DNA of 64,000 bases from Undaria pinnatifida. Lineage: Eukaryota > Sar > Phaeophyceae > Laminariales > Alariaceae. The translations under genes were made by a program, and so were the position numbers. Of this stretch, positions 1-10,999 are shown in pieces. A model generated the notes under the pieces. The model was given only the letters and a program-made list of their open reading frames with translations. It was not told the DNA's origin and did not search any database. Location of the stretch: NCBI GenBank assembly GCA_012845835.1, contig JABAKD010000018.1:6007862-6071861 (forward strand). Reading direction: 5' to 3'. The first letter of the stretch is position 1, and every line of letters begins with the position of its first letter.

Positions 1-300
1 GTGTAGTACTTCTGGTCGATGGTGACCGTTCCTTTTCGCGGTCACGCGTTACGTTTATGTCGAGCATCCTCGACACGTCGCCCATGCCCGTCATTTTCAA
101 ACGGTCCATACTTTTTCCTTGGGCTTGTTCAGCAGCTGCTGGTTCGCGGCCAGCAGAAGAACGTAATCCACGTACTGCGTAAGAATGACCAAGTCAGTGT
201 CATCCTCAAGTACATAAATGCATGGGTCTGATTTGAGAAGGCGGAGCCCGCTTTTGGCGAGGTGATGGTCCTGATCGACTACCAGATGCCTGGAGTAGGA
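1..300 (-). pseudogene. Ty1/copia-type reverse transcriptase fragment, degraded
   Basis: Read on the minus strand from about 300 down to 1, the translation follows the thumb-side part of a copia-class reverse transcriptase. It has a DHHLAKSGLRLLKSDPCIYV-like block, then an ILTQYVDYVLLL block in the position of the family YVDD motif, then a downstream GDVSRMLDINVTRDREKG-like block and a TIDQKYY-like end. The second catalytic Asp of YVDD is Tyr here. A stop and frame change lie near position 110 and another frame change near position 37, so no single frame spans the fragment. It runs off the start of the window. The family assignment rests on remembered copia motifs; inactivity is seen directly in the sequence. 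Confidence 0.8.
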
Positions 301-880
301 TGGCTCACGAGGAGATTGCTCTCGTTACCCGACGAGGCCATCAGGCGGAGGAGAAGAGACTATTAATAGGTTAAAACAGAAATTTATTATCGTTCACCAA
401 ATTAGACCAGAAGACGACACACACAAACAACGCACTTGCACTGGAAGATGACGGCTGAGCGTAATGGAGCTCAACTCGAACATATGAGGATTGAAAGATT
501 GGGACCGCCAATCATGTCGATAGTTCTACTCTACCATCTCTCTCTGTAGATTCTATGCCGTCATACACATCAGACATCAGACATCAGACATTGATGCGAG
601 CAAATGGTGAATCCTACATCTCCACTGCTTGCGACTATTGTCATGATAATGCTCATTCCATCTAGACTAGCGCAAGCTCAAAAAAAGAATCTTCAAATTC
701 AAACAAAGTAAAAGGGCATCGATTTGAACATCATTCCGCTAACCATCACTCAGCCTTTCCAATAAAAACCGTCAACTCAATGAAATAAGATAGAGCAAGC
801 GTCAGTGTCATAATTAAACACGAGCATTTAAACAATACTGGCTTGTACTCCAAAATCCTTCCAGTAATCAATACTCAGCG
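301..880. other. No recognisable gene
   Basis: AT-rich sequence with a short CATCAGA microsatellite near 565-590. The stretch at 355-375 (GAGACTATTAATAGG) recurs near 46447, so part of this interval may be dispersed repeat. I see no supported exon. Confidence 0.4.
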
Positions 881-1479
881 CCATAAGAGCAGACCGCATC
901 CGGGAGAGGCTGACGTGTTTGTCAAAACTCCCCCGGTACCGAGCAACACAGTCATATCAGACGAGGGCGGGAACAACCAGGAAACTAAAGAGTTGCCACC
1001 ACCGCTCTCACTCGCTAGAAACAAGAGAAGATGAACAAAAATGAGGCGTTTTGAAGGCCGGGGGGGGGCGGGTGCCGGCGTTGCAGGGTAGGGGGGGCGG
1101 GAGGCGGGAGGACAGGGGGGGTGGAGAGGGGCTGCTGCTACCGCAATGTTGTTCGAGCGCCGAGGCTGATCCGTCGGACGGAGCGTGGAGGGAGTGTGAC
1201 GGGGGGTTGGAAGAGTCGCCGGTGGATATCGTGGATTGGACCTGGGCATGCGGGGAGTACCAGTACTACCAAATGTGGGTTACTTGGACGCGTGCTACGA
1301 AGATATTTTTGCATTTGAGCAGTGCTGACCGCCGGGATAGTGCCGGTGTTTCCGGCTGGCACACGTTCCGATCGATACAAGGACACGAATGTATAGCATA
1401 CATGTGGGTTGCTTGGTCTCTTCTGCCTTCGGGCTGCTTGCTCCTGGCTACATGTGTGTCGCCTACTGCTTGCTTGCTT

Positions 1480-1660
1480 GCGTGCGTGCGTGCGTGCGTG
1501 CGTGCTTGCTTGCTTGCTCCATTCCACTCCACTACGCTGCACCACGCTACACTGCGCTACACTACGCTACACTACGCTACACTACGCTATAGTACGCTAC
1601 ACTACGCTACACTACGCTACACTACGCTACACTACGCTACACTACGCTACACCATACTAC
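1480..1660. repeat. TTGC/GTGC tetranucleotide and 10-bp ACACTACGCT tandem repeats
   Basis: Runs of TTGC and GTGC at 1468-1518 are followed by about eleven copies of a 10-bp unit ACACTACGCT at 1540-1650. The tetranucleotide has its inverted-arm counterpart in the GCAA/GCCA run at 22160-22370. The open frames across it are by-products of the repeat. Confidence 0.9.
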
Positions 1661-1984
1661 ACGATACGAAGTACTACACTACAGTACACTCCAATCCACT
1701 CCGCTTCAAAGCCATCCCATGCTAGGGATGAAGCAGATTCTAGGATTTTTCTGACCTAACATGAGGAGCTCAATATCACCATCACCCGAAACATGACTTC
1801 GTAAGACATTCGTTTGTGCAGCGCGACCAAAATTTGTAATGTGCTAACCCAACAGCGACCATGCTCCTCTCGTAAAACTACCAGGTACAACGCTAATCCA
1901 TTTTTCCACACACTTGAGGAGAGCTCAACAACCATTGTAACAACGTCAGAAACGTTTCGTCCCGAAAGTGCAACTCCTGCGGTG

Positions 1985-2620
1985 GGATGCCACTGCACTG
2001 CACTGTACTACATTACACTACACTACACTACACTAACACCAACACTAACACATTACTACACTACACTAACACTAACACTAATACACTACACTAACACTAC
2101 ACTAACACTAGCACTAACACTACACCACACTACACTACACTAACACTAACACTATACTGCACTACACTACACCGCACTGCATTACACTGCACTACATTAC
2201 ACTACACTACACTACACTACACTATACTAACACTATCACTAACATTAACACTAACACTAACGCTAACAATAACACTAACACTAACACTAACACTAACACT
2301 AACACTAACACTAACACTAGCACTAACACTAACACTAACACTAACACTAGCACTAACACTAACACTAACACTACACTAACACTAACACTAACACTAACAT
2401 TAACACTAACACTGAAAATAACACTAACACTAACACTAACACTAACACTAACACTAGCACTAACACTAGCACTAACACTAACACTAACACTAACACTAAC
2501 ACTAACACTAACACTAACACTAACACTAACACTAACACTAACACTAACACTAACACTCCACTACACTTCACTACACTGTACTACACTGCACTACAATACA
2601 CAACACTACACTACACTACA
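1985..2620. repeat. CTAACA hexanucleotide array with TACAC variants
   Basis: About 600 bp of ACACTA/CTAACA units, most regular at 2220-2555, with TACAC-type pentamers at both edges. The array resumes at 2867-2965 after a MITE at 2623-2865. The corresponding place in the right arm (22130-22160) has only about four such units, so the expansion is specific to this arm. The minus-strand Leu-Val frame over it is not a gene. Confidence 0.93.
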
Positions 2621-2622
2621 CG

Positions 2623-2865
2623 ACGCGTGATACGATATAGGTGCATATCTTTTTTCCTTAGGTTCCAGAACTTGGGAGCTTAAGACCTCTCCCGAAGACT
2701 GTTTTGGAGAAAAAACATTACTGCTACCGGACGAAAAATCCCATGGCCTAAGTAGACATCGAAAATAATCATGCAAATAAAGAGTTTTTTTCCGACGGTT
2801 CGGGGTTAAGGAGCCCCATTAGTGAAAAAAAAGGCATACTTAAGTACCTCTATCGTAGCATGCGT
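2623..2865 (+). mobile_element. MITE, ACGCGTGCTACGATAG family
   Basis: A 243-bp element begins ACGCGTGATACGATATAGGT and ends ACCTCTATCGTAGCATGCGT. Inside are the family landmarks CCCATGGCCTAAG and GGGTTAAGGAGCCCCATTAG. It sits inside the CTAACA/TACAC array, which continues on both sides, so it inserted into an existing microsatellite. It has no coding capacity. Confidence 0.85.
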
Positions 2866-4139
2866 CACACTAACACTAACACTAACACTAACACTAACAC
2901 TACACCACACTACACTACACTAACACTAGCACTAACACTAGCACTACACTACACTACACCGCATCGCTTTATCTGTCCGCCGGCGTAGCTGCTTGCTTGC
3001 GTTTTCCCCTTCGCACCCCTCGGAATTATGGCGACGGCTGACGCGTGTGCACGACAAGGGCAGCAGCTTTCACCCAACATGTTCATGCCTGAGACGGGGT
3101 CCCTCAACCGGGGGGCATCCCAACGTCATTGGAAACCCCCCAATTTTTATTAGAATAAGTAGGAATAAACTACGGCTGTGATGACGTGGAGGATTTCGCC
3201 GAACCTCCTATTTACTAGCTGTGCGTGATGCTCCGACCGCGCGCGTTACGGGGTGTGTATGACGTCGTGAAGGACGAATAGGTCGGCGACTCCTCTTAGT
3301 GCCAGCGCATCCCAATTCAGTATTTACCCCATTTCCCCTTAGATTCGTGCATAAGACGTAAGCTGGTCTATCGTGGGGAGGATCAGATTATTAGACAGTG
3401 TACAAGGTTCCCCTTCGGGAGTCTCTTGAGTTGACAAAGGAGGACAAAATTATTGTAAAACTGAAGGGGAAAAAAAAAACAAAAATTGCCAACGCACCAA
3501 GAAGCCGGCAAGTAGCACCGACCGGCCTATGGTTTAGTACACTAGATAGAGTCTCGGGGGGGTCAGGATTGGACATTCGTCAACGCTTTTCCCCTGCTCC
3601 TTTTCGTGCCGATTGGTGTTTTGGAAAGCGCAGATGTAACAATATTTGGCGCGAAGGGTATGCTGCGGAGGGCCCCACGCCCTTCTGGGCGTGGCAGCCC
3701 GACAGCTGTCGACTGGAGGACGTGAACCCGGACTAGTTATGTGACGTCAAGGAAGGAAGAAAAGGGCTCCTATTTGTCGGTGGAGGGGGCGGGGGAGGAA
3801 GGGGGTGGAGCGTACTCACTCGTGGGTTTCCTTAGCCATTTAACTGTTGACCACGCATCCGTTTCGAGAGGGAACGTTCACTGTTCTTGCTTTTAACGTG
3901 GGTAGGCTTATGTCCGTGCTGGTCCTTTTATCCCTTCTTTGCCGGATAAGGATCACGATTACATCTATTCTATGGTAGGTACGTGCGTACCGTTCACGTT
4001 GTTGCCCCGACAATGCCCGTTATGCTCGGGACGAAAAAACTCTAGTCAACGTTCTTTCCCCCGCCTCACCACGTCATCGTATGATGTGTCACTAGTCTCC
4101 CTCCGCTTCTCTCCGACCTAATCGGTTTGCTACTTTCAC

Positions 4140-4195
4140 CACCGCTCAAGGGATCAGTCTGACCCAGGTTATGACATCCACGCTAGCGTCTAGCG
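4140..4195 (+). repeat. Partial extra copy of the exon D start
   Basis: CTCAAGGGATCAGTCTGACC and the following 25 bases repeat the intron-exon junction of exon D (4385-4430). A matching extra copy lies in the right arm at about 20640-20690. It keeps an AG-like acceptor but lacks the rest of the exon. It probably arose by small tandem duplication before the arms separated, since both carry it. Confidence 0.7.
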
Positions 4196-4875
4196 TCGTC
4201 AATTTCTACGTGGAAGGGAAACGAAATATACAGATTTTATACAACGAGATTTCTTGGGGGGTTGCGATTTGGCCCTCCTAATCATACTCATCGTTCCCCA
4301 CCTTTGCCCGCTCGCCCAATGATCGTCTCCGTCTTTTATACCCCCCCCCCACCCCCCCATCATCGTATGTGAACGCCTCCCCCACCTCAGGGGATAGCTT
4401 GACCCGGATAATGACCTTCACGCTAGCCTCCGTCCTACGCGCAAAGGTTCGCCCCCCGGGAGAATAGAAAGAAAAAATAGATGGACAGGCGCGACCAGCG
4501 GACAGGTGGTCGGCATGCGGAGGAAAACTGAACCTTATCTTCATCCGCAACGACCTTTTTGACCCGCGCACGGTCGAGTACGAGGGAAAATATTGCGAGA
4601 CACACGACGTCAACAGCTCGCGCTCCGTTACCTTTGCGCTAGAACCTGTCCTCAAGGACACGGACACGCTGGTGGTTAATTCTGATGCCCACAAGAGGAC
4701 GGGGGGGTGGGACGCGTATCGGGACGCGATGAAGGCGTCGAGCGTGAGTTTGAAGAGGCTGCAGGGGGATAACGCCATTTCGGTTGTGAGGAACACCGTG
4801 CCGGGTCACTGGCGCTGCGAGGAAAAGCAGGAGGCCTGCCGCTGAGGACCGACGGGCGGGGTACAGGGGGTAGAG

Positions 4876-5090
4876 GCGTTCTACGATAAGACGTAGCACG
4901 TTTTGTCTGAAATGTTTTCTGAATGACGGCGCTTCTTAACCCAAAATCATCAGAAAAAAACGCCAATTTTTTTCCTTTGCATGATTCTCGTCGTATACTT
5001 AGGCCATAGAATTTTCCGTCCGGTATCATGAAAGTTTTTGTTTTCGTCGAGTCAGTAATTGGGGTAGACGCGTGCTGCGATAAACGTCGT
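4876..5090. mobile_element. MITE, ACGCGTGCTACGATAG family, decayed
   Basis: Family landmarks in reverse orientation: TTTTGTCTGAAATGTTTTCT, a CTTAACCCAAAATCATC block, TATACTTAGGCCATAG and a TCCGTCCGGTA block. The ends are degraded. The right arm carries a family member at the corresponding position (19279-19676), so the insertion predates the duplication. Confidence 0.7.
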
Positions 5091-5194
5091 ACTTTCGGCC
5101 AACGTGGTTGCACCCGGCGGGGGGTATCGCTCTCGGAAGTGGCTGAAGGCGACGGGTCCAACGAGCGCGCGTTCATGATATATATTTTGGTTTA

Positions 5195-5345
5195 TGTTTA
5201 TCCTCTGGCGGATGGGGGAACATACTTCATTAGCTATTAATAGCTCAACACACTTCCACGTATTTTCATACGTACGTTTCGTGTGCCAATTTAACTCAAT
5301 TATGTTCGCATTCCAGCGCTGGCTGGCGTATCCTTCGGGTTTCGC
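5195..5345 (-). mobile_element. LINE-like 3' end fragment (GGCGGATGGGG family)
   Basis: Carries the family block ATCCTCTGGCGGATGGGG, then CACTTCCACGTATTTTCATA, a TCGATTTAACTCA-like block and CCAGCGCTGGCTGGCG. The best-preserved copy is at 51435-51862, where the minus strand ends in poly(A) and has target-site duplications. This copy has lost its tail. Confidence 0.6.
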
Positions 5346-6214
5346 GGGGTAAAAACAGCGCGAGCAGTCATAATTTCGTTCTGCGATTCTGTACGCGCCC
5401 CTTGCCTGCAAATTTTTCCGTCACGTTCTGTCCTTTTTTGTGCCTTGACCTCATTCTCTGTTTTTGATTTTGTGCGGTCATTTTCTGCACTATTGTCCAG
5501 GACGTTTGAAGGGCCGGTAGGTCTAGAAGAGGCCGCCGGCCTCGTGGTGCTCGGCCCGACAAAGTACAGGTGGGGGCACTTCCAACGTTAGCAACGTGAT
5601 GAGACGACGGATAACTATCCCATGCGCTTCTTGTTCAACCCCTGTCCTTAACTGAAATGCATGATCCGCGCGTCTTAAATTTTAGAGCATACCAGGTACC
5701 AGGTACCGGGCATGACCTTGGTAGGAACCCCTTCCTACATGATAGGCATATCTGGATTAAATATTCGGTCGGAACGCCTTCCACGCATGATACCAGCAGG
5801 AGCGTCTCAGAAGTCAAGAGCATGCCAGATACCGGGTCGTATAACACTGGGATTTTCGCGTTTGCCCCCCATGCCTTGATGATAGGTAGACCAACAGGAC
5901 GTGACCGAACGATCATCCGATTGTCACTTTCCAAGAACATGTTTTTTTCTATTCGTCTTTGCACGGTTTGTTCGCGCCAGACAAAGGACACAGTTTACGA
6001 GAACATGCGAGCAGAAATGTACATCCGCTGTGTTCAGGTAGTGGGTGGCCGCGGAAAAGCCACTTGCCCGGAAAAATGAAGGCGATAACAAACGCGCTTA
6101 CAAACGTTTCCGTCCTTGAAATATTTTCGACACACTCTCCGGCTCCCCTTTATTGTCCCAAAACGAGTTCCACCACAATTCTTCGCTGCTTCTCAGCCAC
6201 GTTTTTCCCTCGTC

Positions 6215-6590
6215 CCCTCTCTAATTGAGGGTTCTGGAAGAGGCGCTGTCGTGGGGGTTGAAGGGTGCTGGACGCTTACACGCACAGACTACTCCGTCCT
6301 TTGTTTTTGTCGATTAAAATTTCCGCGTTTTCCCGTCCCCCTTGAGCCTTGAGCGCCCTTAAACTGTTTCCGTTGCCTTTTCCGGGGTGCCCTCTCTAGT
6401 TGAGGGTTGCCCAAAAATGTTTGTAGGTGTGGGTGGTGGCTGATGGGTGCCGAGATGCTTCCACACACATAATTTTCCGTTCTTTGTTCCTTTATATTTC
6501 TTCCGCCGCATGCTGGTCCGCTCCCTTTGAGCGTCCTTTAATTAGTTCCGCCGCAACCCCCCCGCTAATTCCGCCGCTTTCTCCCCCTAG
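6215..6590 (+). repeat. Two extra partial copies of the exon F start
   Basis: CTCTCTAATTGAGGGTTCTGG near 6218 and CTCTCTAGTTGAGGGTTG near 6389 are degenerate copies of the start of exon F (6591 onward). Each is followed by a similar stretch ending near CCGTTCTTTGTT. Only the third copy continues into the DCLHYC coding region. The right arm shows the same threefold arrangement near 17690, 17520 and 17310, so it predates the inverted duplication. Confidence 0.7.
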
Positions 6591-6984
6591 TCCCCTCTCT
6601 ACTTGGAGGTTCTGGAAGAGGCGTTTGCGAGCACGGGTGGGGGCTGGAGGTTGCTGGGTGCTTATACACCGACCATTCTTCGGCCCGACCTGCACCATGG
6701 AAGCGGGGACTGCCTCCACTACTGTGTGCCGGGTCCGGTAGACCATTGGGTAACGTTGCTCTACAATGTTCTACTAGTTGAGACAGCCGATAAGAGCTAG
6801 CAGTGGTCTGTGTGGGGTCGTGGGGTTGGGGGGGGAGGGCGCACCTAGTTGTTGGTTGCTTTTCTGTAGTAAATTTGACCAAGCAAACACGCCTCCCTTT
6901 CGAGACGGAGCACCGCTCACAACACCGCTTCTTCTCCTAACAGAGACACCTCCAACATTCGAGGGCGGGGGGGAGGAGGGGTGA

Positions 6985-7115
6985 TCGTGTCGGGCATGGC
7001 CGCCGTCCGTAAGATTATAGACACATTGTATCCTTACCACGCCGAGGAGGAGCACGTCGGAATTTCACCGAGCACGCAGACATTGCTTGCACCAAGCGTA
7101 AACCGCCGTGAGTTG
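6985..7115 (+). pseudogene. Conserved unknown exon-like block, left copy
   Basis: Both arms keep an open frame starting IVSGMAAVRKIIDTLYPY and running to about SVNRRE. It lies downstream of the PC-esterase stop codon and on the same strand. I do not recognise the family. The right-arm version is at 16790-16965 (minus), where part of the block (LLAP..RREVF) is repeated about 170 bases further on. It may be an exon of a neighbouring gene or 3' untranslated sequence. Confidence 0.4.
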
Positions 7116-7559
7116 TTCGGCGAGTTGTGTGTGTGGGGGGGGCATAGGTGTTGGTGCAGCACTTGGGGATGGGGGGGGGGGTAATCAACGTATACATTTC
7201 AGGAGGTGGTTGTGATGGTGCAGCAATATGCTGGTTGAAGCAGCTGCGGGAGAGATTTTTGTCGCTTAGGGTGCAGCCTGTAGGCGCAGCAAGATGAAGG
7301 AACATCGAATTGGGTGGACCATGTTTGCCTGCATCGGACAGATGAGATCTAAATTTCATCTCTTTTACTTGGTTGAATTTGGCGGATATATTAACCTGTT
7401 GTTTTTATGGTCTGACCGATATGGACCAGGTTTGCCGAGTGGGGGCAGGCACGATTATTTTAGCGACGCGACTTCCAGGCAGGGTCTGTAGGATACGACT
7501 CTCGCACAACTTTTCAAAAATGTCGGATATAGATCACGTAAATGGTCTTGATCGTGGAT

Positions 7560-7990
7560 CGTGATATTTACTGTGATGATTTAGATTGCTTTTGTATTGT
7601 GATTTACACTGGGATCTTAGGTCGTGATCTAGATCGGGATCTAGATCGTAGTCTAGGGCTAGATCACGATCTAAGGTGACCGTCTAATCACTATTGAGAT
7701 TTACGACTATCACGATCTACGTCACGATCTAAATGGTGATCTAAATCGTCATCTAGATCGTGATCCGAACCGCGATCTAGATCGTTGACCTGCACCGTCA
7801 TGTACACCGTCATCTAGCCTGCATCCAAACCGTGATCTAGATCGGTCGCGGCATAGATCATCACCTAGATCGTCATCTAGATCGTCATCTACATCGGTCA
7901 TCATCCAGATTGCGATGCCAACCGTAATCTCCATCGTGATTAGATCGCGATCCAAACCGTCATGTAAATCGTCATCTACAACGTGATCCG
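7560..7990. repeat. GATCTAGATCGT-type 12-bp tandem array
   Basis: Dozens of degenerate palindromic units such as GATCTAGATCGTGATC. The inverted counterpart is at 15355-15790, and a short dispersed piece occurs at 46115-46205. No coding signal. Confidence 0.9.
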
Positions 7991-8299
7991 AACGATGATC
8001 TTCTTGATGGTGATCTGCCCGCACCATTGGGTTTGTTTTGCTGCACGTCGCTCCTGCTTCCCTTGAGGGAGTCGGGCGACGGCTTGTCGGGGCACCAAAT
8101 CGAACGGGCACACACGACAAGCGTAACATTGCAGTATTTTCCTGGTGTAGTACCAGGTAGCACGCAAAATATCACAGCCGAGGTCTCGGACGAATTTCCT
8201 CGCTGATTGTCTCGACAAACAGAGAGAGGTTACATGTGATGCGATAACGTTTTTGGAAATGTGTTGACGAGGTATTTCGAAGGACGCTATGACCCGTGC

Positions 8300-9640
8300 T
8301 ACGATAGAGGAATTACGGAGGGAAAGACTGGTGATCATGACCGGAATCGCGTTTCCTTTTTGTTTCATTTTTGAACAAAATACCGATTTTTGCTCGTTCT
8401 ATTCTACATGGCGGTAGTTCGTCCCTGTTTGGGACAACAGACAGACGGGCGAAAATCCGAATCAGTTCATGAAACGGGAGGCCTTGCCTGAAAAATGGAG
8501 TCTTTTTAGCTTTCGATTTCGCGGTGGTTTCGTATCTACACTTAATATATACAAAGCCCAGTGTACCGGTGATCGAGATGAAATTTCACTCGAACATACA
8601 TGTGGTATCACTTGGCCGGAAAGTAAAAAAGTTAAAAAGCTGTTGCGATAGCCTCGACCACCACATCCCAAACCTTTCGCGGATACTACGGCTTTGGCCA
8701 CACTTTTTTGCGAATCGGATACTACACTAGGAATCGGGAAAGTCAATGTCGATGACAATTTCGAGCCATTTTGATCCCACCCTCCTGCACGCTGTACTGC
8801 TGTATATATTTGAGCATGCTCCGGCCTCAACTTGTCAGCCACCGCTATTAATGTCACGATTTGATCAGTGCTGGCATCTGCAGCTTGTTGAAGCCTGTGG
8901 CCAAGTATCCCTCGGTGAGCGAGGCGGAATAAACAAAACGTTTTCTTGATGTAAAATGAAAAAAAAAGAAGATTGAAACGCGGATTTGGTCGAGATATAA
9001 CTCCCTTCCACCGTAAAAAAAACAAAACATAGCGGGATCTCCGCACTGGCGTGTGCTGCGCGGCTATTGAGTTCCGTGAGGCAACCCGCAAGAGAGACGC
9101 AAAGCACTCAGTCGGAGTTAACCGACCGGTAAAGGTGTAGGCTCAAGCTCCGAAGAGCATATCACGAAAGAAACGCACTCAGGCCTGTCGTATTAGTTAT
9201 CGATCTTGCCCGAGAGGAAAAGAGGAGGAGGGAGGAGAGGAGAGTGTGCGAGTGTGCGAGGAGCACGATTGCTTGTCTCAGCTCGATCACCCTTGGATGA
9301 ACAAAAAGGCAACTCCAATACCCCAGACCCTGACCGTCAGTTTGCACTGATCGTCGGTTCGAACAATTGGGGTCCTTACCAAATTTACCTACCAAACGAC
9401 ATTGGTTGTGCCGCGTATTTACGTAATCGCATTAATTAGACATACCGCACTGCTTAGACTATAATGCCATAGCACTTTGTGTTGCTGTGGCGTATTCGCT
9501 ACGAGCGACTATGTGCCGATCAGCGACTCAGTATAAACTACTGGCTACTGCTGCTAGCATATATATGGTAGCTATCCTCAATAAAAAAAATACCTCGTCG
9601 TAGCGATCATTTGTTGCCCATTTTTTTTCGTGTCTAAATG
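8300..9640. other. Start of the duplication spacer; no supported gene
   Basis: Begins with a degraded MITE end (CGTGCTACGATAGAGG at 8297). A 209-codon minus-strand frame at 8462-9091 has no recognisable domain and a composition typical of chance frames, although its stretch around ATDQIVTLIAVADKL-like residues is the most protein-like part. 9160-9440 is purine-rich. I support no gene here. Confidence 0.4.
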
Positions 9641-9759
9641 ACAGGGAATCTTATCGACCCAAAAACCGTCCGAGTGTCGCATTTTTTTTTTCTTTTTCCA
9701 ATACACAACGGTGAAGGCGCAACACTTTTTTTTTTTGTTTTTTCTGAGGTCCTTCACTT

Positions 9760-9995
9760 TTTCGGAGCTTTTTTAAGACACGTCCTTCTTAACCCCCCAA
9801 AAACTGATTTGTTTAAAAAAAAAAAACTTGCATGGATCGGATGAACAATCTCATGTGGGGTCTGCGAGGTGTGCAACGAGAATCACGAACAAGAAGAAAA
9901 AAAATCGCCGATTTCGGACGATTTTGGGTTAAGGAGCCCCGTCATTCTGATACCATTTTGGACGAGAAAAGTGCTACCTCTATCGTAGCACGCGT
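9760..9995 (+). mobile_element. MITE, ACGCGTGCTACGATAG family, 5' end unclear
   Basis: The right half is well preserved: TTTTGGGTTAAGGAGCCCCG, then GCTACCTCTATCGTAGCACG and CGT at 9995. The left end is eroded or replaced by poly(T)-rich sequence, so the start is approximate. Confidence 0.7.
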
Positions 9996-10231
9996 CCTTT
10001 TCCTTCTACACCTACGATAACATAGGCCACACGGCTTTTTTTCGTCGGATTGCACTTTTCAGTTTTAGTAAAAAAAACACATTTTTTTTTTTTTCGTGCA
10101 TCATCATAATCATAGAGCCCTCCTCGAGTTTGGAGACAAGAAAGCCAAAAAAAAAATGGCGCCCCTCAACCAGCCGTCGTATAGCACGAGTAGTGCCAAC
10201 TTACTTCTCGTCGTGTCTGTGAGTCGTTCTA

Positions 10232-10410
10232 CGGTAGCCCCCCCCCCCCCCCCCCGCCCCCCCCCCCCCCCCCCCCCGCCCCCCCCCCCCCCCCGAACTT
10301 TTCTTTTAACGAAATGGCCGGTTTTGAAACCAACTCCCGGTGGTCGAAGCCTCCTGGAATACGGTGTCCCTTGAAACCCCGACGCCATCGTTCGATGGAT
10401 CTTTGTACGC
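10232..10410 (+). repeat. Dispersed repeat with poly(C) tract
   Basis: CTACGGTAGC followed by a long C-rich run (10239-10294), then AACTTTTCTTTTAACGAAAT and GGTTTTGAAACCAACTCCCG. Close copies lie at 12391-12535 (plus) and 18190-18345 (minus); the C run is short in those. Length variation of the C run suggests slippage. Confidence 0.8.
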
Positions 10411-10424
10411 AATATATATATATA

Positions 10425-10560
10425 TATATTTATCCTCGAGCGGATGGGGAAAAATAAAGCTTTAGCTCACCACACTTCCACGTATTTTCATACGCGTCGT
10501 GTGTCGATTTAACTCAGTTGCTTTTGCAGCCCAACGCTAGCTGGCGCACCATATATATAT
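10425..10560 (-). mobile_element. LINE-like 3' end fragment
   Basis: ATCCTCGAGCGGATGGGG, CACTTCCACGTATTTTCATA and CCCAACGCTAGCTGGCGCAC blocks match the family copy at 51435-51862. It is flanked on both sides by AT dinucleotide runs. Confidence 0.65.
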
Positions 10561-10729
10561 ATATATATATGGAGACTTTTTTTTTTTTGTTAATAGCATC
10601 CTTCCTCATGTCGAGCAGCCGTGGAACGTTCATTCAAAGAAAGTCGCTGGTTTTGAGGGGGACTATATTAGTCGTGGAATCAATCCTGTCCCTCTTTGCT
10701 TTCTAGAGCAAAAACCGCCCGGTTGTTCG

Positions 10730-10950
10730 TACCAGGGTGTCTGTTTGTGTTGCCTTGTTGTGCGTCACCAGGTGTTATGCGGTAGTAGGCTTGCTTGTTG
10801 GCGCTGTGAGATTACAAGATTGAATGTTTTTTGCTGTTACACGCAGCATACAACGCAGCATTTTTGCTGGTTGAAGCGGAGTTATCTTCGGGGGTGGGGG
10901 GGGGGGGGGGGTTCCCAGTTCGAGATATGGCTTGTTGTGTGTGGCTAGTG
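10730..10950 (+). repeat. Inner inverted repeat, left copy
   Basis: Matches the reverse complement of about 14340-14530. Shared landmarks are a GTTACGCAGCATACAACG-like block, TTTTTGCTGGTTGAAGCGG, a long G run and TCGAGATATGGCTTGTTGTG. It probably belongs to the same inverted duplication, with later insertions between it and the main arms. Confidence 0.75.
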
Positions 10951-10999
10951 CTTCGACCCGAAAAACGCCTCAGAGCTAACGATCTGTGAATAATATCAT

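Larger units (their letters stand above)
885..6800 (+). pseudogene. PC-esterase-domain gene, decayed left-arm copy
   Basis: This is the plus-strand counterpart of the gene at 17115-25266. Exon relics lie at about 885-1274 (exon B), 3634-3779 (C, 146 nt as in the right copy), 4391-4827 (D), 5501-5598 (E) and 6591-6800 (F). The membrane-anchor exon A is missing because the duplication ends near 880. Lesions seen directly: an in-frame stop in B at 1032-1034; TAG in C at 3734-3736; TAG in D at 4465-4467 (72 nt after the first full codon); loss of the donor after D (AAAAG then CA instead of GT); +1 frameshift in E; and donor GT changed to AT after E at 5599. The GDSL motif at the start of D and the DCLHYC motif in F survive, as does the F acceptor (CCCTAG at 6585-6590). 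A functional product is very unlikely. Confidence 0.88.
880..8300 (+). repeat. Left arm of giant inverted duplication
   Basis: This interval matches the reverse complement of about 14930-23490 in collinear blocks. Pairs seen by eye: 882-1330 with 23100-23485; 2990-3300 with 21800-22100; 3560-3790 with 21285-21510; 3860-4110 with 20720-20980; 4300-4880 with 19690-20290; 5090-5160 with 19200-19265; 5500-5600 with 17914-18010; 6590-6800 with 17115-17310; 6970-7120 with 16780-16960; 7280-7460 with 15840-15990; 7620-7990 with 15370-15760; 8030-8280 with 14940-15150. Indels and local repeat expansions separate the blocks. The arm carries a decayed copy of the PC-esterase gene. Confidence 0.9.

Noticed and set aside
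2371-2571. Minus-strand frame of alternating Leu and Val
   Set aside because: It is the direct reading of the CTAACA microsatellite; any frame would stay open.
7560-7990. CRISPR-like array
   Set aside because: Units are contiguous palindromic 12-mers without unique spacers, in a eukaryotic context.
8462-9091. 209-codon minus frame, the longest non-repetitive frame of the spacer
   Set aside because: No recognisable domain, uneven composition with Phe/Leu-rich T-run segments, and no matching frame in any repeat copy.
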